Assembly (NCBI GenBank): GCA_022563455.1 | Contig: JADFNI010000024.1 | Coordinates: forward strand, 1 to 16,525 | Length of the DNA stretch: 16,525 nucleotides | Reading direction: 5' to 3' | Source: Nanobdellota archaeon | Lineage (GTDB): Archaea; Nanobdellota; Nanobdellia; Pacearchaeales; GW2011-AR1 | In this document: positions 1 through 6,983 of the stretch, in pieces | Layout of the letters: each line of letters begins with the position of its first letter | How positions within the stretch are numbered: the first letter of the stretch is position 1 | Program-made: the position numbers and the translations under genes | The notes under the pieces: model-generated | Seen by the model: only the letters and a program-made list of their open reading frames with translations | What the model was told of the DNA's origin: nothing | Database searches by the model: none

Positions 1-423
1 GGGATTTTGATAATGACTGGAAGAGAGGGAATCCGAGCTTATTCAGGGAATTTATCTAAGGAAGAGATAATGGATATATGGAAAATATTGCCAATTGAGG
101 GAATTGGGCTTTATGTTGGAAAAGAGACTATTAACCGTCATGGGGTTCGAGAAGTGCGTCTTAGTCTTGATGGGCTTCATACGTGGAGAGATCAAATAAC
201 TAAAAAGGTGATTGTTTTGACAGAGGAACAAGAAGGAATTTGGTTTGAAGGAAAAAATGTTGAGTTAACTAAGGAGCAGGCTTTAGAATTTGAAGGTTTG
301 AAGGGATTTTTTGCAATTAAGTCTGCGGACTCTAAGGATTTTATTGGAACTGCAAAAATTGGAAATGATTCGAAAACCCTTTATGGATTTTTGCCAAAAG
401 AAAGACGACGTAAGGGAAATTAG
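1..423 (+). CDS. PUA-like RNA-binding domain protein, 5' end outside the window
   Basis: The reading frame is open from base 1 and ends at TAG 421-423, so this is probably the 3' part of a longer gene. The first codons (G-I-L-I-M-T-G) already fit the domain, so the in-frame TTG at 7 and ATG at 13 are unlikely to be real starts. From memory of the family, the order of motifs resembles the PUA-like domain attached to NOL1/NOP2/Sun rRNA m5C methyltransferases and found alone in many archaea: GREGIRAYSG, then GLYVGKE, then RLSLDGLH, then a DFIGTAKI strand and a terminal FLPKERR. That family binds structured RNA. No methyltransferase motif is visible in this part. A role in rRNA or tRNA modification is an inference. 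The next gene is 48 nt downstream with its own promoter. Confidence 0.5.
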   Translation, partial: GILIMTGREGIRAYSGNLSKEEIMDIWKILPIEGIGLYVGKETINRHGVREVRLSLDGLHTWRDQITKKVIVLTEEQEGIWFEGKNVELTKEQALEFEGLKGFFAIKSADSKDFIGTAKIGNDSKTLYGFLPKERRRKGN

Positions 424-442
424 AAATTAGAGTGTATAAATA

Positions 443-450
443 TTTATAAA
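443..450 (+). promoter_or_regulatory. TATA box for the 472-921 gene
   Basis: TTTATAAA is centred about 25 nt upstream of the ATG at 472. This spacing predicts that transcription starts at the start codon (leaderless mRNA) and favours ATG 472 over the in-frame TTG at 457. Confidence 0.6.
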
Positions 451-471
451 TGAATTTTGGGAATATATTTT

Positions 472-921
472 ATGAATATCAGAAATGAGTTAGCTAGTCT
501 CGTTCTTGTAGGAAATCTTGCTTTTGGAGTTGGTTGTAAGGATTATTATAATGATTCAGATATTGGTAGCACTCATTCTTCTAGACAAAATCCTACCTAT
601 TCAGAAACGATCTCCGGAGTACCATTATCTGTAGAGACAGGGTTTACACAATATTGGACTGGATTGCAAGTAGTTTTGAATGATGGGTATGGATCTTCAA
701 TTCTTTGCAAAGCCGCGGAGGGGTGGGGGGTTGATAATTCCGGAAGTAGTATTGGACATAGAAAGAATAAATATTTAGCTGCAAAAACTATTATTCAATC
801 TGAAATTAATGATTCTGATAATGAGCCTATTACACTTCAAGGATCATATTATGGTGATGAGAAGAAAGAATGTAGATTTATTTCTGTTTCGGCTAATGGT
901 CTTACTGTTTCGGGAAAGTAG
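472..921 (+). CDS. Hypothetical exported protein, possible lipoprotein (149 aa)
   Basis: I do not recognise this family. The N-terminus looks like a short export signal. After MNIRNE there is a hydrophobic stretch (residues 7-21) ending at Cys22 in the context FGVGC, a weak lipobox since position -3 is Gly. The mature part is rich in Ser, Gly, Asn, Tyr and Asp, as in many surface proteins, and has two further cysteines (SILCKAAEG and KKECRF) that could form a disulfide. The start is ATG 472 because a TATA box lies at leaderless spacing; an upstream TTG would put extra residues before the signal. No membrane anchor other than the signal is seen. A lipoprotein, a cleaved secreted protein or an uncleaved anchored protein are all possible. 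Confidence 0.55.
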   Translation: MNIRNELASLVLVGNLAFGVGCKDYYNDSDIGSTHSSRQNPTYSETISGVPLSVETGFTQYWTGLQVVLNDGYGSSILCKAAEGWGVDNSGSSIGHRKNKYLAAKTIIQSEINDSDNEPITLQGSYYGDEKKECRFISVSANGLTVSGK

Positions 922-927
922 TATTTC

Positions 928-953
928 TGTTTCCCCTAAGTTTTTTAGAAACA
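928..953 (+). terminator. Possible hairpin / oligo-T terminator
   Basis: TGTTT and CTAA on the left pair with TTAG and AAACA on the right, with a CCC bulge on the left arm. The loop and 3' arm include a run of six T (941-946). It starts 6 nt after the stop of the exported-protein gene. Archaeal termination depends mainly on oligo-T, so the T run may matter more than the stem. The likely TATA of the next gene overlaps its end (about 953-961). Confidence 0.3.
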
Positions 954-982
954 AATAAAAGCTCTAAATATTTCTAGAAAAG

Positions 983-1894
983 ATGGATGGAGAAGAAATT
1001 GAATCTTATAAGAAGGCTGGGGAAATTGCGATTCAGGTTAAGGCATATGCTCGAGAAATTATTAAACCTGGAATGAAGTTAATTGATATAGCGAGACTTA
1101 TTGATGACAAAATAATTGAGCTCGGAGGAGAACTTGGATTTCCAGTTAATTTATGTATTGATGAAATTGCTGCACATTACACACCGGTAACTGGAGATGA
1201 ATATGTCGTTTCTGGATTATTGACATTTGATGTTGGAGTTACAATTAATGGTTATTTTGCTGATACTGCTTTTTCAATGGACTTTAGCGAAGACTCCCGA
1301 TATAAAGATATGATTGAATGTAATAGAAGTATGCTTGATGCAGTTATGGGAGTTGTTTCTTACGGGATGCGAGTTCACGAGGTTGGGGAAGCTGCAACTA
1401 ATGCACTGGAGTCTTGGAACAAAAAACATGAAACAAAATATAATTTGATTGATGGATTATCAGGTCATCAGGTTGCAAAGGATATTATTCATGCAGGATT
1501 TACTATTCCAAATTATCGAAATGATATGAATACTATAATTAAAGACACTGGATTTGCTAGTGAATCTTTTATTACTAAAGGTTCTGGAAAAATAAAAAGT
1601 GGGCTTGGTGGAGGAATTTATTCAATTGACGACTGGGATAAAAAAGTTAGAGATCCTGATTCACGAAAAGTCCTAGAATATGTTAAGGAAAACTTTAAGA
1701 CTCGACCATTTTGTATGAGGTGGGTTGAAAGGGGAGGATTTAATAGACTTAGATTTGTTTTTATGGATTTAGAAAAGCAAGGGATTTTTTATCAGTATCC
1801 TTTATTAATTGAGACCAGTGGCACTGCTGTTAGTCAAATGGAGAACACTTTTTTGGCGGCTGAAAACGAGATTTTGGTAACTACAAAGGATTAG
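983..1894 (+). CDS. map: Methionine aminopeptidase, type II
   Basis: Removes the initiator methionine from nascent proteins. The 303-residue length and fold order match archaeal MetAP2. All expected metal ligands are visible: Asp83 in FDVGV, Asp94 in FADTAF, His162 in LSGHQV, Glu194 in ASESF and Glu287 in SQMENT. The two accessory histidines are also present, His65 (AAHYTP) and His170, eight residues after His162 as in the Pyrococcus enzyme. The usual FAIEPFAT-type motif is changed to FASESFIT, with a Ser where Pro is common next to the ligand Glu. An AT-rich TATA-like element (AAATAAAAG, about 953-961) is about 26 nt before the ATG, consistent with a leaderless transcript. The stop codon directly abuts the stop of the convergent Cdc48 gene. 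Cytoplasmic enzyme, expected to be essential. Confidence 0.93.
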   Translation: MDGEEIESYKKAGEIAIQVKAYAREIIKPGMKLIDIARLIDDKIIELGGELGFPVNLCIDEIAAHYTPVTGDEYVVSGLLTFDVGVTINGYFADTAFSMDFSEDSRYKDMIECNRSMLDAVMGVVSYGMRVHEVGEAATNALESWNKKHETKYNLIDGLSGHQVAKDIIHAGFTIPNYRNDMNTIIKDTGFASESFITKGSGKIKSGLGGGIYSIDDWDKKVRDPDSRKVLEYVKENFKTRPFCMRWVERGGFNRLRFVFMDLEKQGIFYQYPLLIETSGTAVSQMENTFLAAENEILVTTKD

Positions 1895-4219
1895 TTAGCC
1901 AGCATATGATGCACTTGGATTAATTAAACCTGCTCTTGCTGATTTTAGATATTTTTGTTCAACTTGTTTATATCTTTCTTGGTCGTTTTTTGAAACTGAA
2001 GGTTGAACTTTGTTCAAGGCTTCGTCGAAATGCTTCTTCAAGACTTTTTTAGCCTCGATATTTTCTCGAAGAGCAAGCATTGCAGCCTCTCTTGTTAACG
2101 ATTCTAAATCTGCACCTGTGTAACCTTCAGTTTCTTCTGCTAAATCTTTGATTAGATTTTCTTTGTTTTCAATTTGCATATTCTTTGTATGGATTTTTAA
2201 AATTTGAAGTCTTCCTTCTTCTTCTGGAACTGGAACGTATACTATTCGGTCAAACCTTCCTGGTCTCATTAATGCTGGATCTAGAATATCTGGTCTGTTT
2301 GTCGCTCCAATTACAATTACGTTTGTTAAGTCCTCTATACCGTCCATTTCTGAGAGCATTTGGTTTAGCACATTCTCCGTTACTTTTTGTCCTGAACCCA
2401 TTCCACCACCCCTTTTTCCAGCTAAGGAATCTATTTCGTCGAAGAAAATTATGCAAGGAGATACTTGTCTTGCTCTTTCAAATATTTTTCTAACTCCCTC
2501 TTCACTCTTTCCGACCCACATACTTAGTAAGCTTGGACCTTTTACTTGAATGAAATTTGCTTCGGATTCGTTTGCTACGGCTTTTGCTAGGAGGGTTTTT
2601 CCAGTTCCCGGAGGGCCATAGAGTAAGACACCTTTTGGAGGCTTTATCCCCATTCGAGTAAACGAATCTGGAAACTTGAGAGGCCATTCAACTGCTTCTT
2701 TTAAGTCTCTTTTTACCTCGTCTATTCCCCCTATATCATCCCATTTAGTTGAGGGAGTTTCTACTAAGACTTCCCTCATGGCTGACGGTCTTACAATCTT
2801 TAGAGCTTCTTCAAAGTCTTTTTTTGAGACTCTTAATTCATTTAAAACCTCTTGAGGAATTTCTTTATCTTCTTCTACGTTTAATTTATCAATATTTCTC
2901 CTCAAAACATTCATTGCTGCCTCTTTTGCTAATGAACTTATATCTGCTCCGACAAATCCATGTGTTCTCCTTGCAAGATCTACTATGTCAACGTTTTTTG
3001 TTAAAGGCATTCCCCTTGTATGAATTTTTAAAATTGATAATCTTCCTTCCTTATCTGGGGCGGAGATTTCTACTTCTCTGTCAAACCTTCCAGGACGTCT
3101 CAATGCTGGATCAATTGCATTTGGCCTGTTTGTAGCTCCAATAACAACTACTTTTCCCCTAGATTTTAGTCCATCCATCATTGTAAGTAACTGGGAAACA
3201 ACTCTTCTTTCAACTTCTCCTCCGGATTCTTCTCTTTTTGGAGCTAAAGAATCTATTTCATCTATAAATATAATTGAGGGTGCGTTTTTTTCTGCATCAC
3301 TAAATATTTCTCTAATTTTCTTTTCAGATTCTCCGTAGAACTTTGACATTATTTCTGGGCCATTTAATAAAATAAAGTGTGCATCTGATTCATTTGCTAC
3401 GGCTTTTGCTAATAAAGTTTTCCCGGTTCCTGATGGACCATAAAGTAGAACTCCTTGTGGGGGATCAATTCCTAAACGAGAAAAAATTTCAGGTCTTTTA
3501 AGTGGAAGTTCCACCATTTCTCTTACTTTTTTTACTTCACTACTTAAGCCTCCAATATCTTCATAAGTTATTTGTGGGATTGAATCCTCTGAAATATCTA
3601 CTGCTTTTGAGCTTAAAACTATTTCAGTAGTTTCTGTAATCATGCAAGGGGAATTTGGATTTGTAGAGATTATTCCAAACCTAATTTGTGTTATGCCACC
3701 TGGAACTCCTCCGAATCCCATTTGATTGAATATTTCTCCCATTTCTCCGCCGAATAAATCTCCGAGGCCGTCCGAAGCCATTATGTCTCTTCTTCTTTGG
3801 CTCCCTCCAATGACTACAATATCTCCTTTGATTACAGGTTTTCCGAGTAATCCTCTTTTGAAACTTTCTGGTTCTGCTTGAATAACTATCCCATGTTGTG
3901 CAGGGGCTAGAGTTACTTTTTTAGCGTCTTTAATTTCTGCCTTTCGAATTTCTACAGACTCACTAATTCCTGTTTTTGCATTCTTTCTAGTTATTCCATC
4001 TATTCTAATAATTTCTTCGCCCATATCTGCAGGATATGCTCTATCAACTATCGAAAAAGTTTCACGATCTCCTTTAATTAAAATTATGTCTCCCCTTTCA
4101 AGACTTAGTTTTCTCATTAGACTTGAATCTATTCTTGCGATTCCCTTGTAAGCGTCGTCTTGAAGAGCTTCTACAACTCGGAGTTTTATTCGACTTTTCA
4201 CTGCATTGTTTTCTCCCAT
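1895..4219 (-). CDS. cdc48: Cdc48/VCP/p97-type AAA+ ATPase (VAT-like)
   Basis: A 774-residue unfoldase that threads proteins through a double hexameric ring, in archaea generally feeding the proteasome or acting alone. The N-domain (about 1-205) has the Cdc48 double-psi barrel and second subdomain, interrupted by a Gly- and Met-rich insert (about 145-178). D1 has Walker A GPSGTGKT (261-268), Walker B IIFIDEID (316-323) and arginine fingers in RRPGRFDRE (about 374-382). D2 has Walker A GPPGTGKT (535-542), Walker B IIFFDEID (590-597) and RPGRFDR (652-658). Pore loops are KFYGES in D1, aromatic as in archaeal VAT, and MWVGKS in D2. The C-terminus SASYAG is not an obvious HbYX proteasome-docking motif. 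It lies 10 nt downstream of the zinc-ribbon/AbrB gene and is probably cotranscribed with it. Its stop abuts the stop of map. Confidence 0.97.
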   Translation of the reverse strand: MGENNAVKSRIKLRVVEALQDDAYKGIARIDSSLMRKLSLERGDIILIKGDRETFSIVDRAYPADMGEEIIRIDGITRKNAKTGISESVEIRKAEIKDAKKVTLAPAQHGIVIQAEPESFKRGLLGKPVIKGDIVVIGGSQRRRDIMASDGLGDLFGGEMGEIFNQMGFGGVPGGITQIRFGIISTNPNSPCMITETTEIVLSSKAVDISEDSIPQITYEDIGGLSSEVKKVREMVELPLKRPEIFSRLGIDPPQGVLLYGPSGTGKTLLAKAVANESDAHFILLNGPEIMSKFYGESEKKIREIFSDAEKNAPSIIFIDEIDSLAPKREESGGEVERRVVSQLLTMMDGLKSRGKVVVIGATNRPNAIDPALRRPGRFDREVEISAPDKEGRLSILKIHTRGMPLTKNVDIVDLARRTHGFVGADISSLAKEAAMNVLRRNIDKLNVEEDKEIPQEVLNELRVSKKDFEEALKIVRPSAMREVLVETPSTKWDDIGGIDEVKRDLKEAVEWPLKFPDSFTRMGIKPPKGVLLYGPPGTGKTLLAKAVANESEANFIQVKGPSLLSMWVGKSEEGVRKIFERARQVSPCIIFFDEIDSLAGKRGGGMGSGQKVTENVLNQMLSEMDGIEDLTNVIVIGATNRPDILDPALMRPGRFDRIVYVPVPEEEGRLQILKIHTKNMQIENKENLIKDLAEETEGYTGADLESLTREAAMLALRENIEAKKVLKKHFDEALNKVQPSVSKNDQERYKQVEQKYLKSARAGLINPSASYAG

Positions 4220-4229
4220 TTTCTTAATA

Positions 4230-4724
4230 TCATTCCTTGAATACTATGTTTTTATTCTTTTCGGGGTTAGCGGAATCATGGAACTCTTTTTTGTGATAAA
4301 TTTGTTTTCCATTTCTTATAACACTTACTTCCCTAGATCTTACAATTCTTCTGTTTGGCCTATTTCGAAATTCATCTTGGTTTTCTTCAGTATGAAATAT
4401 TAAACTTAGTCTTCTTGCATCTTGAAAAGAAAGTTTTACCATGTCGTCAATCATTTTTTCTTGTTCTCTCATGAAAGATACTATTTCTCTTGGAATTGAA
4501 ACGGTGTAAGAATTTCCGACCATCCTCATTTTGACTTCGTATTCTTTTTCTTTTAACTTTTTGAATTCTTCAAACTCATGTAAATCGCTTGGATGAATGA
4601 TTTGCTTGTTACAAGCTTTACAAATGAGAGCTCGAAGATTGAATCCATTTTTACGAAGGAGAGTTTCTTTCATTTTTTTGTTGCAGCCCTTGCAAAGAAT
4701 AGTATGACTAAAGAGATCTTCCAT
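4230..4724 (-). CDS. Zinc-ribbon plus AbrB-like DNA-binding protein
   Basis: A 164-residue probable transcription regulator. An N-terminal zinc ribbon has paired cysteines C11-x2-C14 and C35-x2-C38. A linker rich in Glu and Lys (about 48-65) follows, then a swapped-hairpin AbrB/MazE-type domain (about 66-110) with the hallmark VGNSYTVSIPREIV. The C-terminal ~50 residues are basic and polar (NRPNRRIVRSRE) and unassigned. AbrB domains dimerise and bind DNA; fusion to a zinc ribbon is known in archaeal regulators. It precedes cdc48 by 10 nt on the same strand, so the pair probably forms an operon in which this protein may regulate itself and Cdc48. The ATG has a TATA box (TTAAATA on this strand) at leaderless spacing, and an inverted repeat lies between the two. 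An antitoxin role is less likely because no toxin gene is adjacent. Confidence 0.75.
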   Translation of the reverse strand: MEDLFSHTILCKGCNKKMKETLLRKNGFNLRALICKACNKQIIHPSDLHEFEEFKKLKEKEYEVKMRMVGNSYTVSIPREIVSFMREQEKMIDDMVKLSFQDARRLSLIFHTEENQDEFRNRPNRRIVRSREVSVIRNGKQIYHKKEFHDSANPEKNKNIVFKE

Positions 4725-4726
4725 GT

Positions 4727-4752
4727 GTATACAGGGGATATATACTATTTAA
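4727..4752 (-). promoter_or_regulatory. Promoter and possible operator of the AbrB-cdc48 operon
   Basis: On the minus strand TTAAATA (4746-4752) is centred about 25 nt before the ATG. Between it and the start lies an inverted repeat GTATA-N9-TATAC (4727-4745), placed where a bound protein would block initiation. AT-rich sequence makes chance repeats common, so the operator role is tentative. Confidence 0.4.
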
Positions 4753-4763
4753 GGGTTGTGGTA

Positions 4764-5132
4764 TTATCCCCAAATACCGTACAATTTGCCGACCCATTCT
4801 ACGATTACATATAAGAAAATTACATATAAGATTACGAAAGAGATTAGTGCTATTAGGATTTCGTTGATTATTTTTGTTCTTTGCTTTTTTGCTTCATCTA
4901 TTGTGCAGATTCCTTTTTTTCGATAGTATAAAACCATGAAAATTGTTAGAAAAATTAATCCAACTGCCCTGAAGTACCATTTATAGTTTCCATATAAATT
5001 ATCTGTTAGGGATGCTGCGAAACTAACTGTTGAAATTCCAAATATTACTAAGAGTAAGGGAGATAAACAGCAAAGGGATGCAAAGACTGCTGAAATTCCT
5101 GAAAATTTTAAAATAGATTTGTTAATCACCAT
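4764..5132 (-). CDS. Small multi-TM protein resembling MerT-type metal transporters
   Basis: A 122-residue membrane protein. The first membrane segment (about 8-31) contains FASLCCLSPLLLVIFG, with vicinal Cys21-Cys22 followed by a Pro at 25. This matches the first helix of the mercuric transport protein MerT, where the Cys pair takes Hg(II) from the periplasmic side. Further hydrophobic segments lie near 35-45, 54-70 and 90-111. One more cysteine (C76, KKGICTIDE) is in the loop after the third segment, roughly where MerT has its cytoplasmic cysteines. No MerP, MerA or MerR gene is adjacent, so mercury specificity cannot be claimed; another soft metal or a redox role is possible. It is 34 nt downstream of a small 2-TM gene on the same strand. 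An ATTAATAAA element in that gap could serve as its own TATA box. Confidence 0.5.
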   Translation of the reverse strand: MVINKSILKFSGISAVFASLCCLSPLLLVIFGISTVSFAASLTDNLYGNYKWYFRAVGLIFLTIFMVLYYRKKGICTIDEAKKQRTKIINEILIALISFVILYVIFLYVIVEWVGKLYGIWG

Positions 5133-5166
5133 CTTAAACTTAGAAAATTAGGTTTTATTAATGTAC

Positions 5167-5415
5167 CTAATGTGTTCTTTTGCTTTTTCTTAATGGATTA
5201 TGATTTGGAAACTTTTTTACTTTTCTTGTATGTGTATAAATATATAGAATACTAAGTATCGCAGTTAACATTATTCCGGTGTCGCCATATACTGGATTTA
5301 TCTGTAGGCCAAGGAACAATGAAAGACTAAATAACATATAGAGAATTAACACTACGGGAACATGTTTGTATACTTGCTTATGTTTTTTGATGTGTCTATG
5401 TATCCTCTTTTTCAT
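5167..5415 (-). CDS. Small two-TM membrane protein, unknown (82 aa)
   Basis: I do not recognise the family. A strongly basic, His-rich N-terminus (MKKRIHRHIKKHKQVYKH) precedes two hydrophobic segments (about 20-38 and 45-60), with a short loop GLQINPVYGDTG between. The C-terminal tail is again basic (THTRKVKKF to KSKRTH). By the positive-inside rule both ends should be cytoplasmic. The many histidines at the N-terminus, next to a MerT-like gene, make metal binding conceivable but unproven. It is divergently oriented to the signal peptidase gene across a 72-nt region that must hold both promoters. Confidence 0.5.
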   Translation of the reverse strand: MKKRIHRHIKKHKQVYKHVPVVLILYMLFSLSLFLGLQINPVYGDTGIMLTAILSILYIYTHTRKVKKFPNHNPLRKSKRTH

Positions 5416-5458
5416 AAGCCAAATAAATAACCCTCATTAATAAACTTACTTAGGAAGG

Positions 5459-5468
5459 CATATAAAGG
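5459..5468 (+). promoter_or_regulatory. TATA box of the signal peptidase gene
   Basis: CATATAAAGG is centred about 24-25 nt before the ATG at 5488, consistent with a leaderless transcript. Confidence 0.55.
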
Positions 5469-5487
5469 AACTTTGAAATAATAGTAT

Positions 5488-6054
5488 ATGAAAATAATTA
5501 GGGGGGCGTACGATTTTTTAAAGAAAGACACTTGGTCGTCTTTTATTGTTACGTTAGTTATCGCTTTTATTTTTATCAAGTTTATATTTTTTCCAGGACT
5601 CTCTTTAGTTACTGGAACTAGTTTGCCTCTTGTAATCGTTGAATCGTGTTCGATGTATCATTATGAAAATGGGTTTGAAAAAATTTTGGAAAGTCCAGTT
5701 TATGCTGATAATGATATAACTATTGACGATACTTTAGACTGGGATTTTCAAAACGGGTTTAGTAAAGGCGATGTTATTTTTGTTGTTGGGGCGAAGAATA
5801 TTGAAATTGGAGAAGTTTTGATCTTCAATGGGGGAGCTGCTTATCCATTGATTCATCGTGTCGTTAGAGCAGATGCTACTTATTCAACTAAGGGGGATAA
5901 TTATAAAACAAATAATAATCAACTTTCAAGTGAGAGAATCATAACTGAATCCCAATTTATTGGAAAAGCGTTGTTTAAAGTCCCATTTGTTGGATGGGCG
6001 AAGCTTATATTTTTTGAGCCTGGAAGAAGCCCTGGAAATCGAGGGTTTTGTTAA
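5488..6054 (+). CDS. sec11: Signal peptidase I, ER/archaeal (Sec11) type
   Basis: Cleaves signal peptides from exported proteins at the outer face of the membrane. A membrane anchor (about 18-40) is followed by box B with the nucleophile Ser55 in SCSMYH, then GDVIFVV (94-100), box D with His123 in PLIHRVV, and box E with Asp137 in TKGDN. Having His rather than Lys as the general base marks the archaeal/eukaryotic Ser-His-Asp class. The tail has GKALFKVPFVGW, usual for the family. About 35 residues (57-92, acidic: DNDITIDDTLDWD) separate the nucleophile from GDVI, longer than in compact archaeal enzymes. The protein ends GNRGFC with no second TM segment. It probably has its own promoter (TATA at 5459). 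Confidence 0.9.
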   Translation: MKIIRGAYDFLKKDTWSSFIVTLVIAFIFIKFIFFPGLSLVTGTSLPLVIVESCSMYHYENGFEKILESPVYADNDITIDDTLDWDFQNGFSKGDVIFVVGAKNIEIGEVLIFNGGAAYPLIHRVVRADATYSTKGDNYKTNNNQLSSERIITESQFIGKALFKVPFVGWAKLIFFEPGRSPGNRGFC

Positions 6055-6089
6055 ATAAATTTAAAAAGTATTGATTTATTGTTTAAATT

Positions 6090-6353
6090 ATGAGTATAAA
6101 ATATGAAAGGCATAAATCGCTTAAGAATAATGGGGATAGATATTACACTATTTCGTCAGTAGCTCCTCTGAGGATGCATTATGATCCTCTTGGGGCATTT
6201 TCAGCTAGGGCACTTTATTTTTCAAATAGGCATAGCGAGGCAAATACTAATTATGGGAGTTCTTTTAGACTAAAACCTGTAAAACCTTATTCTGGCAAGA
6301 CTGATGAGGACGGAAAGAAATACGCTTTTGGAAATCCTGGATCAAAAGTATGA
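6090..6353 (+). CDS. Hypothetical protein (87 aa)
   Basis: Not recognised. It is a polar, basic protein rich in Tyr, Ser, Asn and Gly, with no Cys, no membrane segment and no clear repeat. The composition suggests a small, partly disordered or nucleic-acid-associated protein, but no motif supports a function. A TATA-like TTTAAAAAG (6060-6068) sits about 26 nt before the ATG, in line with the leaderless promoters of its neighbours, which is the main support for it being a gene. Confidence 0.5.
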   Translation: MSIKYERHKSLKNNGDRYYTISSVAPLRMHYDPLGAFSARALYFSNRHSEANTNYGSSFRLKPVKPYSGKTDEDGKKYAFGNPGSKV

Positions 6354-6430
6354 ATTTAAAATGTTCATAATATAACCTTATTTTGGTCATTATAAAGGTT
6401 TAAATATGGGTGGGTTATTGAAATAAGAAC

Positions 6431-6739
6431 ATGGAATTTTGCCCTAAGTGTGGATCAATTTTGATGATGAAAAAGACCAAGTTTGGTTGTACTAGATGTA
6501 ACTATACTGCAAAAGGAAAGATTGTCATGAAAACTAGTGAGGTTATTGATGAAGCTGTTTCTGTGGCTGTGGTTGACGAAAATGTTGGAAAAGTTCATCC
6601 TATAACTGACTATGATTGTGAGAAATGTAATCATAAGAAATCTTATTTTTGGATTAGGCAGATGAGATCTGGAGATGAGCCGGAGTCTAAGTTTTATGAA
6701 TGTCTTAAGTGTAAGAATGTTATTAGGGTTGATGATTAA
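6431..6739 (+). CDS. tfs: Transcription factor S (TFIIS/RPB9-like)
   Basis: Rescues backtracked archaeal RNA polymerase by stimulating transcript cleavage. At 102 residues it is close to the normal length. An N-terminal zinc ribbon has C4-x2-C7 and C20-x2-C23. The C-terminal TFIIS-type ribbon has C63-x2-C66 and C91-x2-C94, with the motif SYFWIRQMRSGDEPESKFY. The acidic pair Asp82-Glu83 in the hairpin loop is the element that enters the polymerase active site, so the protein should be cleavage-competent and not just an RPB9 homologue. A TATA candidate, TTTAAATA, is about 28 nt before the ATG. Confidence 0.9.
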   Translation: MEFCPKCGSILMMKKTKFGCTRCNYTAKGKIVMKTSEVIDEAVSVAVVDENVGKVHPITDYDCEKCNHKKSYFWIRQMRSGDEPESKFYECLKCKNVIRVDD

Positions 6740-6774
6740 TTTAGGTTGTTAGCGTAAATTGTTTGGTGGGAAGT

Positions 6775-6784
6775 TTTTTAAATA
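6775..6784 (+). promoter_or_regulatory. Box A (TATA) of tRNA-Lys
   Basis: TTTTTAAATA is centred about 26-27 nt upstream of the first base of the mature tRNA. Using the spacing of the mRNA promoters in this window, transcription would start at or within a few bases of the tRNA 5' end. Confidence 0.55.
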
Positions 6785-6805
6785 GAATTTTGGATATTAA
6801 GTTAT

Positions 6806-6880
6806 GACTCTGTAGCTCAGCCTGGTCAGAGCACTAGACTCTTAATCTAGGTGTCGGGGGTTCAAATCCCCCCAGGGTCA
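6806..6880 (+). tRNA. tRNA-Lys (anticodon CTT)
   Basis: A complete cloverleaf of 75 nt. Acceptor GACTCTG pairs with CAGGGTC with one G-T pair. The D-arm is GCTC/GAGC. The anticodon stem CTAGA/TCTAG encloses the loop CTCTTAA, with the anticodon CTT at 6841-6843. The variable loop is 5 nt. The T-arm is GGGGG/CCCCC around TTCAAAT. The discriminator is A and CCA is not encoded, as in most archaeal tRNA genes. There is no intron. Two further copies of the 3' end lie downstream. Confidence 0.97.
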
Positions 6881-6956
6881 CTTGAAGTTCCGACAGTCGG
6901 GGGCGAGCGACTTGCTCTTGAACTAATATGAAATTCTCAAGAGTGATTTGTGAGTA

Positions 6957-6973
6957 AAATCCTCCCAGGGTCA
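6957..6973 (+). repeat. Extra copy 1 of the tRNA-Lys 3' end
   Basis: This 17-nt stretch matches the tRNA 3' end (6864-6880, AAATCCCCCCAGGGTCA) at 16 of 17 positions. The match continues into the flanking CTT, giving 19 of 20. The rest of the cloverleaf is missing, so it is not a functional tRNA. It resembles the tRNA-end duplications left by integrative elements or by partial tandem duplication. Confidence 0.7.
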
Positions 6974-6983
6974 CTTTGTTGAT

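Noticed and set aside
457..471. TTG start for the exported protein
   Set aside because: ATG 472 is in frame, has a TATA box at the spacing used elsewhere, and gives a cleaner signal sequence.
2185..3135. Plus-strand ORFs inside cdc48
   Set aside because: Leu/Phe-rich antisense shadows of a strongly conserved AAA+ gene, with no promoter.
4593..4814. Plus-strand ORF over the AbrB gene promoter
   Set aside because: Antisense to the zinc-ribbon coding region, with no recognisable domain.
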